Shown one piece after another: positions 52,841-61,337 of a stretch of DNA of 64,000 nucleotides; the stretch's first letter is position 1, and every line of letters starts with the position of its first letter. The notes under the pieces are model-generated. The model saw only the letters and a list, made by a program, of their open reading frames with translations. It did not search any database and was not told the origin of the DNA. Both the position numbers and the translations under genes were made by a program. Source of the stretch: Calothrix sp. NIES-4105 (GTDB lineage: Bacteria > Cyanobacteriota > Cyanobacteriia > Cyanobacteriales > Nostocaceae); contig NZ_AP018290.1 in assembly GCF_002368415.1 (NCBI RefSeq), forward strand, positions 10,407,717 to 10,471,716, given 5' to 3'.

Positions 52841-53593
52841 ATGTTAAATCAGTCACGGTGGCTTGTCTACCTTTCAGCATCAAAATTAGAAGCTCATAAA
52901 CAGTGGGCTAAGGCAGGATTTACAGGAGCAGGACGTTTGATTGTTTCTGAGCGCAACTTATCAAAGGCTACCATTCCAGGCGTTGGTCTGATGGCAGCAA
53001 AATTCGTCAAGTGCAACTTAAGCGGCGCGAACTTTAGAGGTGGTGACTTGACAGGTATCGAGCTAGTAGAGTGTAATTGGGAAGGCGCAAAACTGGAATT
53101 GGCAACACTTGATCAAGCTATTATTAACAATTGTCAATTTGCGGGAGCTTTTCTTTATGTTGTGCATTTTGTTGAAGCTAGCATACAGTCTGGAGATTGG
53201 AACAAAGCCGACTTGCACAGGTCTGATTGGACGAATGCCCAAGTGCAGGACGTTTGTTTTCTAGAAGCTCGTTTTCAAGAGACAAAAGTCCACAAAGCTC
53301 ACTTTACTGGATGCGATTTTCGACGCACATCCTTTGTGGGAGCAACCGCATATGATACAATTTTTGAATACTGCGATTTTCGCAAAGCTGACCTAACTGA
53401 TTTGCGCCTGAACAACACCACTTTTTATAAGTGTGGATTTTATGGTTGTACGGGCGTACCCAAGATGGAAGGAATGTGCAAGATTGTCGAGCCTGATCTA
53501 TCAGAACAGTTTAACGGTAGTGGAGTAGTTAGCCCTTCTGAACTGTTCGAGCTTTGGGGCTTAAGAAACAAACCTAATGCTATTGTCCTTTAG
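52841..53593 (+). CDS. Pentapeptide-repeat protein
   Basis: A 250-residue protein. After 30 residues (WLVYLSASKLEAHKQWAKAG) it contains about 18 pentapeptide units in the A(D/N)LXX style: NLSKATIPGVGLMAAKFVKC, NLSGANFRGGDLTGIELVEC, ADLHRSDWTNAQVQDVCFLE, CDFRRTSFVGATAYDTIFEY, CDFRKADLTDLRLNNTTFYK. These fold as a right-handed quadrilateral beta-helix. The C-terminus overlaps the next gene by 17 bp. The middle of a three-gene operon. Confidence 0.85.
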   Translation: MLNQSRWLVYLSASKLEAHKQWAKAGFTGAGRLIVSERNLSKATIPGVGLMAAKFVKCNLSGANFRGGDLTGIELVECNWEGAKLELATLDQAIINNCQFAGAFLYVVHFVEASIQSGDWNKADLHRSDWTNAQVQDVCFLEARFQETKVHKAHFTGCDFRRTSFVGATAYDTIFEYCDFRKADLTDLRLNNTTFYKCGFYGCTGVPKMEGMCKIVEPDLSEQFNGSGVVSPSELFELWGLRNKPNAIVL

Positions 53594-54023
53594 TAAAACT
53601 TTGCATCCAAGAATAGAAATCTCGGAAGCTACTATTCTGTATAGTTTTATGCGTACTGTGGTTGTTGATGCAGAAAACATCTGTATTTCAAATGATCCTG
53701 ATAACTTGCTATCGGATTTGCTAACACTTCTTTCGTCTGACTACTACGCTAATCAGGCTGAAGACCTTTTTGCTCCTGATGGGGAGGGAATTGATGACAT
53801 TATATACCTCGATATCAATATTTATGCTTATCGAGCTAGGCAAAAAGAAGACCTTCCTGAATGTATGTACTATTCGTCAATAGATGTCATTAATAGTCAA
53901 ATTTGGGTTATTTCTGCAGTAGGCTTGTGCTACGAAGCCAACCCTATTGTAATGTTGGGTGAGGAACTCCGGTACTTGCTTCTTGAAGTTAAAAAACTGC
54001 GCTCCAAACTAGGCATTACCTAG
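53577..54023 (+). CDS. Hypothetical protein, 148 residues
   Basis: An acidic soluble protein (AENICISNDPDNLLSDLLTL, IDDIIYLDINIYAYRARQKE, INSQIWVISAVGLCYEANPI) with alternating strands and a charged C-terminal helix (LRYLLLEVKKLRSKL). No family recognised. The 17-bp overlap with the pentapeptide gene implies co-expression. Such acidic partners suit an immunity or chaperone role, but that is only a guess. Confidence 0.62.
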   Translation: MLLSFSKTLHPRIEISEATILYSFMRTVVVDAENICISNDPDNLLSDLLTLLSSDYYANQAEDLFAPDGEGIDDIIYLDINIYAYRARQKEDLPECMYYSSIDVINSQIWVISAVGLCYEANPIVMLGEELRYLLLEVKKLRSKLGIT

Positions 54024-54160
54024 ATGACAACTCTAAAGAAATTTCGGCGCCATCAAAATCGTTTTCATATGCTCGCATTGCGGTTTATTATTGCAATATC
54101 TTGTTTATAAACTATTCAGCGCTGTATAGTTGTGTATACCGTTAAATAAGAACAAGAACA

Positions 54161-55186
54161 GTGGCTGAAAAAATTAGTAGCAATTTACAAAACCAGGATT
54201 TTAGCATAACAAACAACCGTATTGCAAAGCCAAGTTCTGAGTTCTATACAGTTTTTTCCCAACAGGAAATTTTACATCTAATCGATGCATTGAAAACTCG
54301 ACGTGAGATACCTTTAAAATATTCCTATAAAGGAGCAGGCGCCAATATTTGGGATAATTTCTACAGAAAGCTGATTATTCCTAATTGGTATCGCTCGAAT
54401 GTAGAAATTCAACTTTTAAGAGATAACTTTCAATATCTCAACGAAAAAACACAAAACAGTCAGAAAGTCAATATAATAGATGTTGGCGCCGGAAATTCAT
54501 ATCCTGTTAAAGAGTATATTCGTAAACTAGACAAATTAGGCAGGATAGATAGATATACAGCTTTAGATATTAGTGAAGAATTGCTCGAAGTCTCAAAAAG
54601 AAACTTTACTAGATGGTTTCCATTCATCAAGTATACAAACAGTTATATTGACATTGAAAATAGCTCTATACCTGAATACTTGTTACACCAAAACAATATA
54701 AACATATTTTTACACTTGGGTGTTACCATTGGTAATCTTCAACATCGAGTCAAAGCACTTAAAAACTTTAGACAAAGCATGGGTAAAAATGACTTGCTAG
54801 TCTTAACTAACGAAATTGGTAATAACTCTCAATGGGATGGAATAGCAAGAGGTGGTTGTTACTATCATGCCGAACAAATATATCAACGCATTAACAAAAA
54901 TATAGGAATTCAACACCAAGATTGTCAGTTAATTAGAAAATACGATAAAAAAACAGATAGTGTAGTAGCCAACTTGAAATTTACTTATGATTACACTATT
55001 GATTTTAGTAGTACAGGAATAAACAAAAAAGTAGAAATTTCCAAAGATGAAGAAATTACTATTTGGCGCCATCACAAACACCAACTTCCCGAACTCATCC
55101 AAGAACTAGACCAATCAGAATTACAACTTGTTCACCATAGTACAAACAAATACCAATCACACATAATGGCAATTTGCAAGATTTAA
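54161..55186 (+). CDS. EgtD-like histidine N-methyltransferase family protein
   Basis: A 341-residue SAM-dependent methyltransferase. The N-terminal YKGAGANIWDNFYRKL segment and VNIIDVGAGNSYPVKEYIRK (motif I), YTALDISEELLEVSKRNF (motif II), LHLGVTIGNLQ (compare GSTIGNF in EgtD) place it in the EgtD/DUF2260 superfamily. EgtD trimethylates histidine for ergothioneine, but no egtB is nearby and the match is distant, so the substrate is uncertain. It starts with GTG at 54161. Confidence 0.76.
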   Translation: MAEKISSNLQNQDFSITNNRIAKPSSEFYTVFSQQEILHLIDALKTRREIPLKYSYKGAGANIWDNFYRKLIIPNWYRSNVEIQLLRDNFQYLNEKTQNSQKVNIIDVGAGNSYPVKEYIRKLDKLGRIDRYTALDISEELLEVSKRNFTRWFPFIKYTNSYIDIENSSIPEYLLHQNNINIFLHLGVTIGNLQHRVKALKNFRQSMGKNDLLVLTNEIGNNSQWDGIARGGCYYHAEQIYQRINKNIGIQHQDCQLIRKYDKKTDSVVANLKFTYDYTIDFSSTGINKKVEISKDEEITIWRHHKHQLPELIQELDQSELQLVHHSTNKYQSHIMAICKI

Positions 55187-55339
55187 GCGTAGGGTGCGTG
55201 AAAGCTATTACAATACAGCAACGTCATAAACTAAATGAGAAATAATTGCACTAACTTGAGTGCATTAGTATTAAGTAAAAAGTTGTTAGTAAACAGTCCA
55301 TTTAGACTTATGCTGATAGGTTAAAAAATGAAATTTTAG

Positions 55340-56160
55340 GCGCCTTCTATGTAAAAATGTAAAAGGTATTTTATATTTTTACATAGGGGTGTTATGTCTA
55401 CTTTAAAAGAGATTGAAATCCAAAGCATTGACCACTTAGGTATAGTCGCAGGAATCATTGATTCAATAGGTTTAGTCGAAATCATTAATGAATCGCTGGG
55501 AGAAGATGTTTCCGAAAAAATTAGTGCTGGGCATGTTGTTAAAGCGATGATTTTAAATGGTCTAGGTTTTGTTTCGGCACCTTTATATATGTTTTCCAAA
55601 TTTTTTGAAAGCAAAGCTACTGAACATTTGATTGCTCCCGGAACCAAGCCTGAATATTTAAATGACGATAAGTTAGGTAGAACAATGGATAAATTATTTA
55701 ATAAAGGATTGAGTAGTCTTTTTTTGGGTATATCCTTAAGTGCAGTTAAAAAGTTCGGGGTATCATTGTTAGCTAACCATCTTGATTCTTCATCCTTTCA
55801 TTTACATGGCGAATATGCTTCTAGTTTAGCAAAAAATCTTAATGATAATTTAGAGAATAATATTATATACGCTTGCACAACGACAAATGCGCGCGGCTTT
55901 ATCATCGTCTAATTCAACTGTTAAAAACCAATTAGGTAATCCTACGGAACGTCCCACATTAAGGTGGATATTTCAATGTTTTCAATCTATCCATCTTGTC
56001 ACTTTAAATGATGAAAAAGAAATATCTAATCTGACTCCTTATAGGCAATTTCTACTCAGGCTTTTTCCTTCAGAATGTTATCAATACTATCAATGTTAAC
56101 TTCATGAATTAACTTTATTACTTCAACATTTATTTTTTTGAGCTATTTAGTTATTAATTG
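55340..56160 (+). mobile_element. Decayed IS1634-type insertion sequence
   Basis: Contains the transposase relic at 55394-56099. An inverted pair ATGTAAAAAT...ATTTTTACAT occurs at 55349-55386, near the presumed left end. I could not define the terminal repeats or a target duplication. Confidence 0.6.
55394..56099 (+). pseudogene. IS1634 family transposase with internal deletion
   Basis: 55394-55912 encodes the N-terminal DUF4277 region (LKEIEIQSIDHLGIVAGIID, VVKAMILNGLGFVSAPLYMF, YLNDDKLGRTMDKLFNKGLS). Around residue 165 the sequence jumps, in another frame from 55887, to the C-terminal end KNQLGNPTERPTLRWIFQCF, QSIHLVTLNDEKEISNLTPY, RLFPSECYQYY. The catalytic centre is lost, so the element cannot move by itself. 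Confidence 0.86.
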
Positions 56161-56545
56161 TAGCTCTTAATTGCCATGCTTTTTCTTGCGATTTTCTCGC
56201 TTTAAATATCAGCTTTATACAAGAATAAACGAGTATGTATAAGTTTTTATTATTAATTGAGTAAAAATACTTGTTGATGACCGAATCTTTATTAATTGAT
56301 ACTTATTGACATTGATTCAAAGCGCTCTAAAAGAAAACGTACAATCAATTATACGTACAATTTTTAAAAATGAGTATTATTTTTATCAGAATATTTGAAT
56401 GTAGTTCAGTTATAACCACATACTACAGTATCTGGCGCCTTAGGGTGCGGAATGTGGGTTAAAAGTAAAGTCAAAGATACCTTAAAAACTAATACGCATA
56501 GAGAATTTTGACTTATACTCTAAATGCAATCACACTACAGCCACT
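56161..56545. other. AT-rich intergenic region
   Basis: Sequence after the IS remnant with scattered inverted words (TACGTACAATTTTT, TTATTAATTGA) but no gene seen. Its last part is the leader of the GNAT gene. Confidence 0.45.
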
Positions 56546-57019
56546 ATGATCAGAAATGCCATTTCAAGCGATAGAAAGTCAATGACTAAGCTATTTTCCG
56601 CCTTAAATTTATTTAATACTGATGAACTGCAATTTATGTCTGACTTGATAGACAGTTACTTTGACGCAAGTCTGGGAGAAGGGCACCACTGGATAGTCAA
56701 CGACAGTGGCGACATTACTAGTGCAGCTTACTATGCTCCTGAATCTTTTGGGCAAAATGTCTATAATCTGTATTTTATAGGTGTGCTGCCAAGCGAGCAG
56801 GGAAAAGGTGTAGGCTCTTCTATGCTTAAATATGTAGAAGACCATCTTAGAGAGCTTAAGCAAAGATTATTACTAGTTGAAACTTCTGGATTATCTAGCT
56901 TTAAGAAAACTAGAGAGTTCTACCTAAAAAACAATTACGAAAAGGAAGCTATAATCCGTGAATATTATAAAGAAGGTGACGATAAGATAGTTTTTAGAAA
57001 AAAGCTTACTACTAACTAG
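56546..57019 (+). CDS. GNAT family N-acetyltransferase
   Basis: A 157-residue single-domain acetyltransferase: IRNAISSDRKSMTKLFSALN at the start, the acetyl-CoA loop VLPSEQGKGVGSSMLKYVED (Q/R-x-x-G-x-G/A) in the middle and LVETSGLSSFKKTREFYLKN at the end. Substrate unknown. It is a single gene, not obviously paired with a TA partner. Confidence 0.86.
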   Translation: MIRNAISSDRKSMTKLFSALNLFNTDELQFMSDLIDSYFDASLGEGHHWIVNDSGDITSAAYYAPESFGQNVYNLYFIGVLPSEQGKGVGSSMLKYVEDHLRELKQRLLLVETSGLSSFKKTREFYLKNNYEKEAIIREYYKEGDDKIVFRKKLTTN

Positions 57020-57220
57020 TTTTAAATTCTAAGCATACGGGGATGTTTTGCCTCGCCTCCTGCCTCCGAGACTCTGACGCTTCACTTAATACCTAATAAC
57101 TGAAATCTTAAATTCCCAAACTTCCACCCTCCAACTTAATTGCCAAATCTAATTTCACTTCTTATTTACCTTTTTACTTCCTACCGTTACTCATGCGTAT
57201 GACGGCAATTATACGAAAGG

Positions 57221-57334
57221 TTAAAGGTTGGGAGAAGGATTATTAGAACGCTCATTAGACAATTCTTTTCGTAGGTCTGTTACTGCTTTTTCCAAAGCTG
57301 CCAGACGTTCTTCTACAGAAATACCTGTTGACAT
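57221..57334 (-). CDS. Small coiled-coil protein, 37 residues
   Basis: The complement from the ATG at 57334 gives MSTGISVEERLAALEKAVTD, LRKELSNERSNNPSPNL. A GGAAAAG sequence lies about ten bases upstream. The VEERLAALE--V--L---L heptad pattern is shared by many tiny cyanobacterial proteins, supporting a real gene. The function is unknown. Confidence 0.62.
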   Translation of the reverse strand: MSTGISVEERLAALEKAVTDLRKELSNERSNNPSPNL

Positions 57335-57398
57335 TTGCTTTTCTTTTCCTTTCTTTAACTAACTTAATTATAATTTATACGCTTTACTTAAGATTATG

Positions 57399-57456
57399 GT
57401 GCGTTACGGCACAAGGTTTTTCGTTTTGTTCGATAATTTTTCATGCCGTAACGCAC
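57399..57456. repeat. GTGCGTTACGGCA inverted repeat
   Basis: GTGCGTTACGGCA (57399-57411) and TGCCGTAACGCAC (57444-57456) followed by CCTACG. A 58-bp stem-loop of the same general family as the GTGCGTGACGC repeats. Confidence 0.8.
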
Positions 57457-57545
57457 CCTACGTGACGATTTTACCAAATGAATGGAATTAACCGCGCGCT
57501 TGATTGTTGATATTTGAATAATTATTAATATTGTGATGATATTAT

Positions 57546-58304
57546 TTATAATTTGCGGTTGACTAAAGTCGTGCTTGCTTGGTCTACGGGCATTAGGATA
57601 ACTTCGTTGATGTTGACGTGAGCTGGGCGGGTCGCACAATAGTAAATGACATCGGCTACATCATCGGGTGTTAGTGGTGTGACTCCTTGATATACTTTTG
57701 CCGCGCGTTCTTTGTCACCGTGAAACCGCACTTCGCTAAATTCGGTTTCAACCATACCTGGGTCAACCGAAGTTACACGAACAGGGGTACCAAGTAAATC
57801 TTGTTTTAATCCTTCAGAAATAGATTTAACAGCAGCTTTTGTACCGCAGTATACATTACCGTTTGGGTATGTTTGATGTCCGGCAATTGAACCGATATTA
57901 ATTACATGACCACGCGCGCGCTGTACCATTCCTGGCACTATATAACGTGTCATGTAAAGTAAACCTTTGATATTAGTATCAATCATTTCTTCCCAGTCTT
58001 CAAAGGCGCCTTCGTGCAGTTTGTCTAAACCACGACTTAAACCAGCATTGTTAATTAAAATATCTATATTCAGCCATTCAGTAGGGAGTGAAGAAATAGC
58101 AGATTCAACAGCAGCGCGGTTACGTACATCAAGTTCGATTAAATGCACATTGGATGAGTTTATACTTAGCGATTCTACTAATTGCTGTAATTTCTCTTTT
58201 CGACGTGCTGCGAGTATTAACTTGGCACCACTTTGGGCAAAAATCTTAGTACAAGCGGCGCCGATACCACTACTTGCGCCAGTAATGAAAACTATTTGAT
58301 TCAT
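57546..58304 (-). CDS. Short-chain dehydrogenase/reductase (YdfG-like)
   Basis: A 252-residue classical SDR: cofactor motif TGASSGIGAA (residues 8-17), ARRKEK after the second strand (favours NADP), NNAG, catalytic Ser in INIGSIAGHQ, and Y-C-G-T-K at about 152-156. The C-terminus resembles YdfG-type serine/3-hydroxy acid dehydrogenases. The active site is complete; the substrate is inferred only by family. Confidence 0.9.
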   Translation of the reverse strand: MNQIVFITGASSGIGAACTKIFAQSGAKLILAARRKEKLQQLVESLSINSSNVHLIELDVRNRAAVESAISSLPTEWLNIDILINNAGLSRGLDKLHEGAFEDWEEMIDTNIKGLLYMTRYIVPGMVQRARGHVINIGSIAGHQTYPNGNVYCGTKAAVKSISEGLKQDLLGTPVRVTSVDPGMVETEFSEVRFHGDKERAAKVYQGVTPLTPDDVADVIYYCATRPAHVNINEVILMPVDQASTTLVNRKL

Positions 58305-58330
58305 AATTGGGTAATAGATAACGAGAGATG

Positions 58331-58387
58331 GTGCGTGACGCTAGGAGTCTTATCACTAGATTCAAATTTTTTCATAGCGTCACGCAC
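58331..58387. repeat. GTGCGTGACGCTA inverted repeat
   Basis: GTGCGTGACGCTA (58331-58343) and TAGCGTCACGCAC (58375-58387) make a perfect 13-bp stem with a 31-bp loop; it lies between the SDR start and the stop of the next gene, both on the minus strand. Confidence 0.9.
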
Positions 58388-58391
58388 CCTA

Positions 58392-59198
58392 CTATTTCAC
58401 AATTTGTAACCGTTGCGTCACCATTGTTGTACCTTCACCACGCATAATTACTGCTGATATCCAGCGACTACCTGGAGTTGTAGCAGTTCCTACTTTAAAT
58501 AAGCCACCAGAACCAAGTAATTCGAGATCTACGGGAGTGGGTTTGAGAAGCGTTTCAGGTTTGACTGGTTCTTCCAATGCGGCGCCGAGGAGATAATCTT
58601 CACCAAGCGGTTCAGAAACAATAGCATCAAAGCTAAACTGTTGACCAACTCTAACTTGTTGAGGCAATCTAAAATCAATTTGTGGTGGTTTTGCTCCTGA
58701 TGTTAACTGCGTGCGTTCGGATATTATATTCTGCTGGACTATTTGCTGCCCATTGATACGTTGCTCAGAACGAATTGTGGCATTAAGTGCCATATTTTGA
58801 CTGTTCGCATTTGGTAAACCAGAGATTTGTGTTACTGTTTCGGCAATAACTGTGTTACCTTGTCTTCTCCACGATTGTAACTGCGTTGTGTAGCGTAATC
58901 TTGGATAACGCTGCCACAGAGACACCAAAGCCTTTTCCATGCTTTGGCGGTTTAAACCATCACCGTGGGTAAAGTTGGGGCTGTAATATTGCATTACTGC
59001 TTTGGCGTTACCCTGGCTTGCGGCAGTATCAATTTGTGTTAACAAATTTTTAAGTTCGGCAGGAGCATTTTGTGCTGTACTTGCTTGAACACACTGCCAA
59101 CCTGTGAATAAACTCAGTACAAGCAGAAAGAAAGTTAACTTGTGGTTGACTTTGGTACGATACGAGCGTAGCGGTAATAAATTAATAAAGTTAGGCAT
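58392..59198 (-). CDS. Exported protein with NTF2/SnoaL-like domain
   Basis: A 268-residue protein with an N-terminal signal or anchor (LTFFLLVLSLFTGWQCVQAS), an NTF2-like domain (LKNLLTQIDTAASQGNAKAV, MQYYSPNFTHGDGLNRQSME, RYPRLRYTTQLQSWRRQGNT) and a C-terminal beta domain (QVRVGQQFSFDAIVSEPLGE, GGLFKVGTATTPGSRWISAV). I recognise this two-part layout in cyanobacterial proteins of unknown role. It is divergent from murG with 87 bp between them. Confidence 0.72.
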   Translation of the reverse strand: MPNFINLLPLRSYRTKVNHKLTFFLLVLSLFTGWQCVQASTAQNAPAELKNLLTQIDTAASQGNAKAVMQYYSPNFTHGDGLNRQSMEKALVSLWQRYPRLRYTTQLQSWRRQGNTVIAETVTQISGLPNANSQNMALNATIRSEQRINGQQIVQQNIISERTQLTSGAKPPQIDFRLPQQVRVGQQFSFDAIVSEPLGEDYLLGAALEEPVKPETLLKPTPVDLELLGSGGLFKVGTATTPGSRWISAVIMRGEGTTMVTQRLQIVK

Positions 59199-59285
59199 TG
59201 CTGATACGTAATATTTTGACTACAGAAAACTGCGAATTTGTTTTATCTTAATTAAGCTAGGGAGTCACACGGGTACTTATTTGAG

Positions 59286-60359
59286 ATGGTAGACACACCA
59301 ACACGATTATTGATTGCTGCTAGTGGGACTGGGGGACATTTATTCCCCGCAATTGCACTTGCTGAAAAATTGCCAGAGTATCAAATTGAATGGCTGGGTG
59401 TTCCCAATCGTCTGGAAACTCAGCTAGTTCCCAAACAGTATAAGCTGAATACCATATCTGTCGAAGGATTTCAAAAAGGTTTTGGAATTTCTTCGCTCTT
59501 GACGCTTGGGAAACTTATCGGTTCCATATTAGAAGTACGTAAACTCCTCCATCAAGGTAAATTCCAAGGAGTTTTTACCACAGGGGGTTATATTGCTGGA
59601 CCTTCAGTTATTGCCGCGCGTTCCCTTGGTTTGCCTGTAATTCTCCACGAAGCAAATGCTCTACCTGGTAAAGTCACCCGCTTTTTTGGACCCTGGTGTG
59701 ATGCTGTTGCCGTCGGTTTTGAGGTAGCTGCAAAATATTTACCCAAAGCTAAAACTATTTACACCAGTACTCCAGTACGTTCTCAATTTTTAGCTCCAGG
59801 GATTGCCACGACTTTAGATTTACCAATTCCTTTTGAGGCACCTTTGATAGTGGTGTTCGGGGGTAGTCAAGGCGCCGTGGCTGTTAATAAGCTAGTTCGA
59901 CAATGTGCTGAAGCTTGGTTTAAGGCTGGCGCCTATGTTGTTCATTTAACAGGAGAAAGTGACCCCGACGCAAACAGCTTACAGCATCCACAGTATATAT
60001 GTTTGCCATTTTATGATAATATGGCAGCATTATTACGGAGAGCTAATTTAGCAATAAGTCGCTCAGGCGCCGGAAGTTTAACCGAATTAGCAGTATGCCA
60101 AACACCGTCAATATTAATACCTTATCCTTTTGCCGCAGAAGACCATCAAACATACAATGCTAACGTATTTACAGCAGTAAACGCAGCATTATTATTTAAA
60201 CAATCAGAATTAACAGCAGAAACTTTGAAAAACGAAGTATTACGCCTGTTACAATCAGAAGACGAACTGCGCCAAATGGGAGAAAACACCAAAGCTGTAG
60301 TACTCCCAGATAGCGCAGAAAAATTAGCACAACTAGTACGTGAAGTTATAGAAAAATAA
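59286..60359 (+). CDS. murG: UDP-GlcNAc transferase MurG
   Basis: Adds N-acetylglucosamine to lipid I, giving lipid II, at the inner face of the cytoplasmic membrane. A 357-residue GT-B enzyme: the N-terminal loop reads SGTGGHLFPAIALAEKL (GGTGGH in most), followed by GVFTTGGYIAGPSVIAARSL, LHEANALPGKVTRFF, VFGGSQGAVAVNKLV and the donor site RSGAGSLTELA...LIPYPFAAEDHQTYNA. Complete. The first Gly of GGTGGH is Ser here, a mild substitution. Confidence 0.95.
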   Translation: MVDTPTRLLIAASGTGGHLFPAIALAEKLPEYQIEWLGVPNRLETQLVPKQYKLNTISVEGFQKGFGISSLLTLGKLIGSILEVRKLLHQGKFQGVFTTGGYIAGPSVIAARSLGLPVILHEANALPGKVTRFFGPWCDAVAVGFEVAAKYLPKAKTIYTSTPVRSQFLAPGIATTLDLPIPFEAPLIVVFGGSQGAVAVNKLVRQCAEAWFKAGAYVVHLTGESDPDANSLQHPQYICLPFYDNMAALLRRANLAISRSGAGSLTELAVCQTPSILIPYPFAAEDHQTYNANVFTAVNAALLFKQSELTAETLKNEVLRLLQSEDELRQMGENTKAVVLPDSAEKLAQLVREVIEK

Positions 60360-60396
60360 AAAACTAATTCCAATTAAGCTTTACATATAAAAGTAA

Positions 60397-60413
60397 GGTG
60401 GGCACTGCCCACC
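60397..60413. terminator. GGTGGGCA hairpin after murG
   Basis: GGTGGGCA-C-TGCCCACC, followed by a second partial copy (ACTGCCCACCGTACTACTT). Same family as 13610 and 15926. Confidence 0.5.
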
Positions 60414-60439
60414 GTACTACTTACTGCCCACCGTACTAC

Positions 60440-60565
60440 TTAATCATTGCCAAAGGATAATCTGGAGATTGTGGATTAGCAACTAATTGCTCTTTTCTAC
60501 AATCCACAAGTAAATCTAACTTCTCCAGAATCACTTGACGTTTTAGAAGTATATAAGCACTCTCT
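60440..60565 (-). pseudogene. Possible 3' remnant of a clan AA aspartic protease gene
   Basis: The complement reads AYILLKRQVILEKLDLLVDC, RKEQLVANPQSPDYPLAMIK and a stop at 60440. LVDCR-EQLV-NPQSPD-P is the end of small retropepsin-like proteins common in cyanobacteria. No N-terminal half with the DTG motif is present. Confidence 0.4.
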
Positions 60566-60620
60566 TAAGATTATACAAACAAACATTCAAGCTCTAATTT
60601 AAATAAATAATCTAAGGTAT

Positions 60621-60869
60621 TTGTATACAACAGTGGAAATGTGCAGGCAGCAAGAGTTTAAAGAATATTTATCTAGTACAATTAGTAGTGGCAAAGCTAT
60701 TTTATACGAAATTGATAAAAGATTATTAAAAATTAAAAATTTTGATGAAGAGTATACCTTATTACAAGTTAAAGGAGGAGAGCAAGCATTTAATACTTTA
60801 GATGAATTTTTTAATTATGTCGATGAAAGTTATATAGAAAGTTTGAAAGAAAGTGATAGTTATACTTGA
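60621..60869 (+). CDS. Hypothetical protein, about 80 residues
   Basis: An acidic soluble protein (EFKEYLSSTISSGKAILYEI, DEEYTLLQVKGGEQAFNTLD, EFFNYVDESYIESLKESD). The start is uncertain: TTG 60621, GTG 60633 or ATG 60639. No family recognised. Confidence 0.5.
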   Translation: MYTTVEMCRQQEFKEYLSSTISSGKAILYEIDKRLLKIKNFDEEYTLLQVKGGEQAFNTLDEFFNYVDESYIESLKESDSYT

Positions 60870-60934
60870 TACGCACCCACTTAGTGTTATACTATATAGT
60901 AAAAGATAAGATTTTATTAATATTTAGTTAAATA

Positions 60935-61156
60935 ATGTCACAACAACAACGTGTTAATGTATGGGATTATAAACCTTGGTGGTGTCAGCCTTGGTCTATC
61001 TTGCTGACTGGTACAACTATAATCGGCGCCAGTTGGATTATATTTAAAATAATTTGGCTTACTATTCTCGTAGCTATACCCATATTGACATGGATGGGAT
61101 TTTTCTTGTTAGTATATCCAAAGTTAGTGGCTAATAGTGGCATGTTAGATGAATAG
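60935..61156 (+). CDS. Small membrane protein (DUF6737-like)
   Basis: A 73-residue protein with VWDYKPWWCQPWSILLTGTT, two hydrophobic segments (IIGASWIIFKIIWLTILVAI; PILTWMGFFLLVYPKLV) and a short tail. The VWDYKPWWCQPW start is conserved among cyanobacteria and matches what I recall of DUF6737. Probably a thylakoid or plasma membrane protein of unknown role. Confidence 0.72.
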   Translation: MSQQQRVNVWDYKPWWCQPWSILLTGTTIIGASWIIFKIIWLTILVAIPILTWMGFFLLVYPKLVANSGMLDE

Positions 61157-61337
61157 TAAGGAATGGCTGATTCCCGACTTTTAAATAAATTAAATTAAAA
61201 TTTATTATTTGTAAAGCTTCTTAATTTTAAATTATTAAAGATTAATTACTAACTATTACTTAAGAAAGAGCAGAAAATCCCGCAAAAAGGGCAAAATTTA
61301 CAAACAATGGAGCTGTGAGGCTGGATTTTCAGCAATT

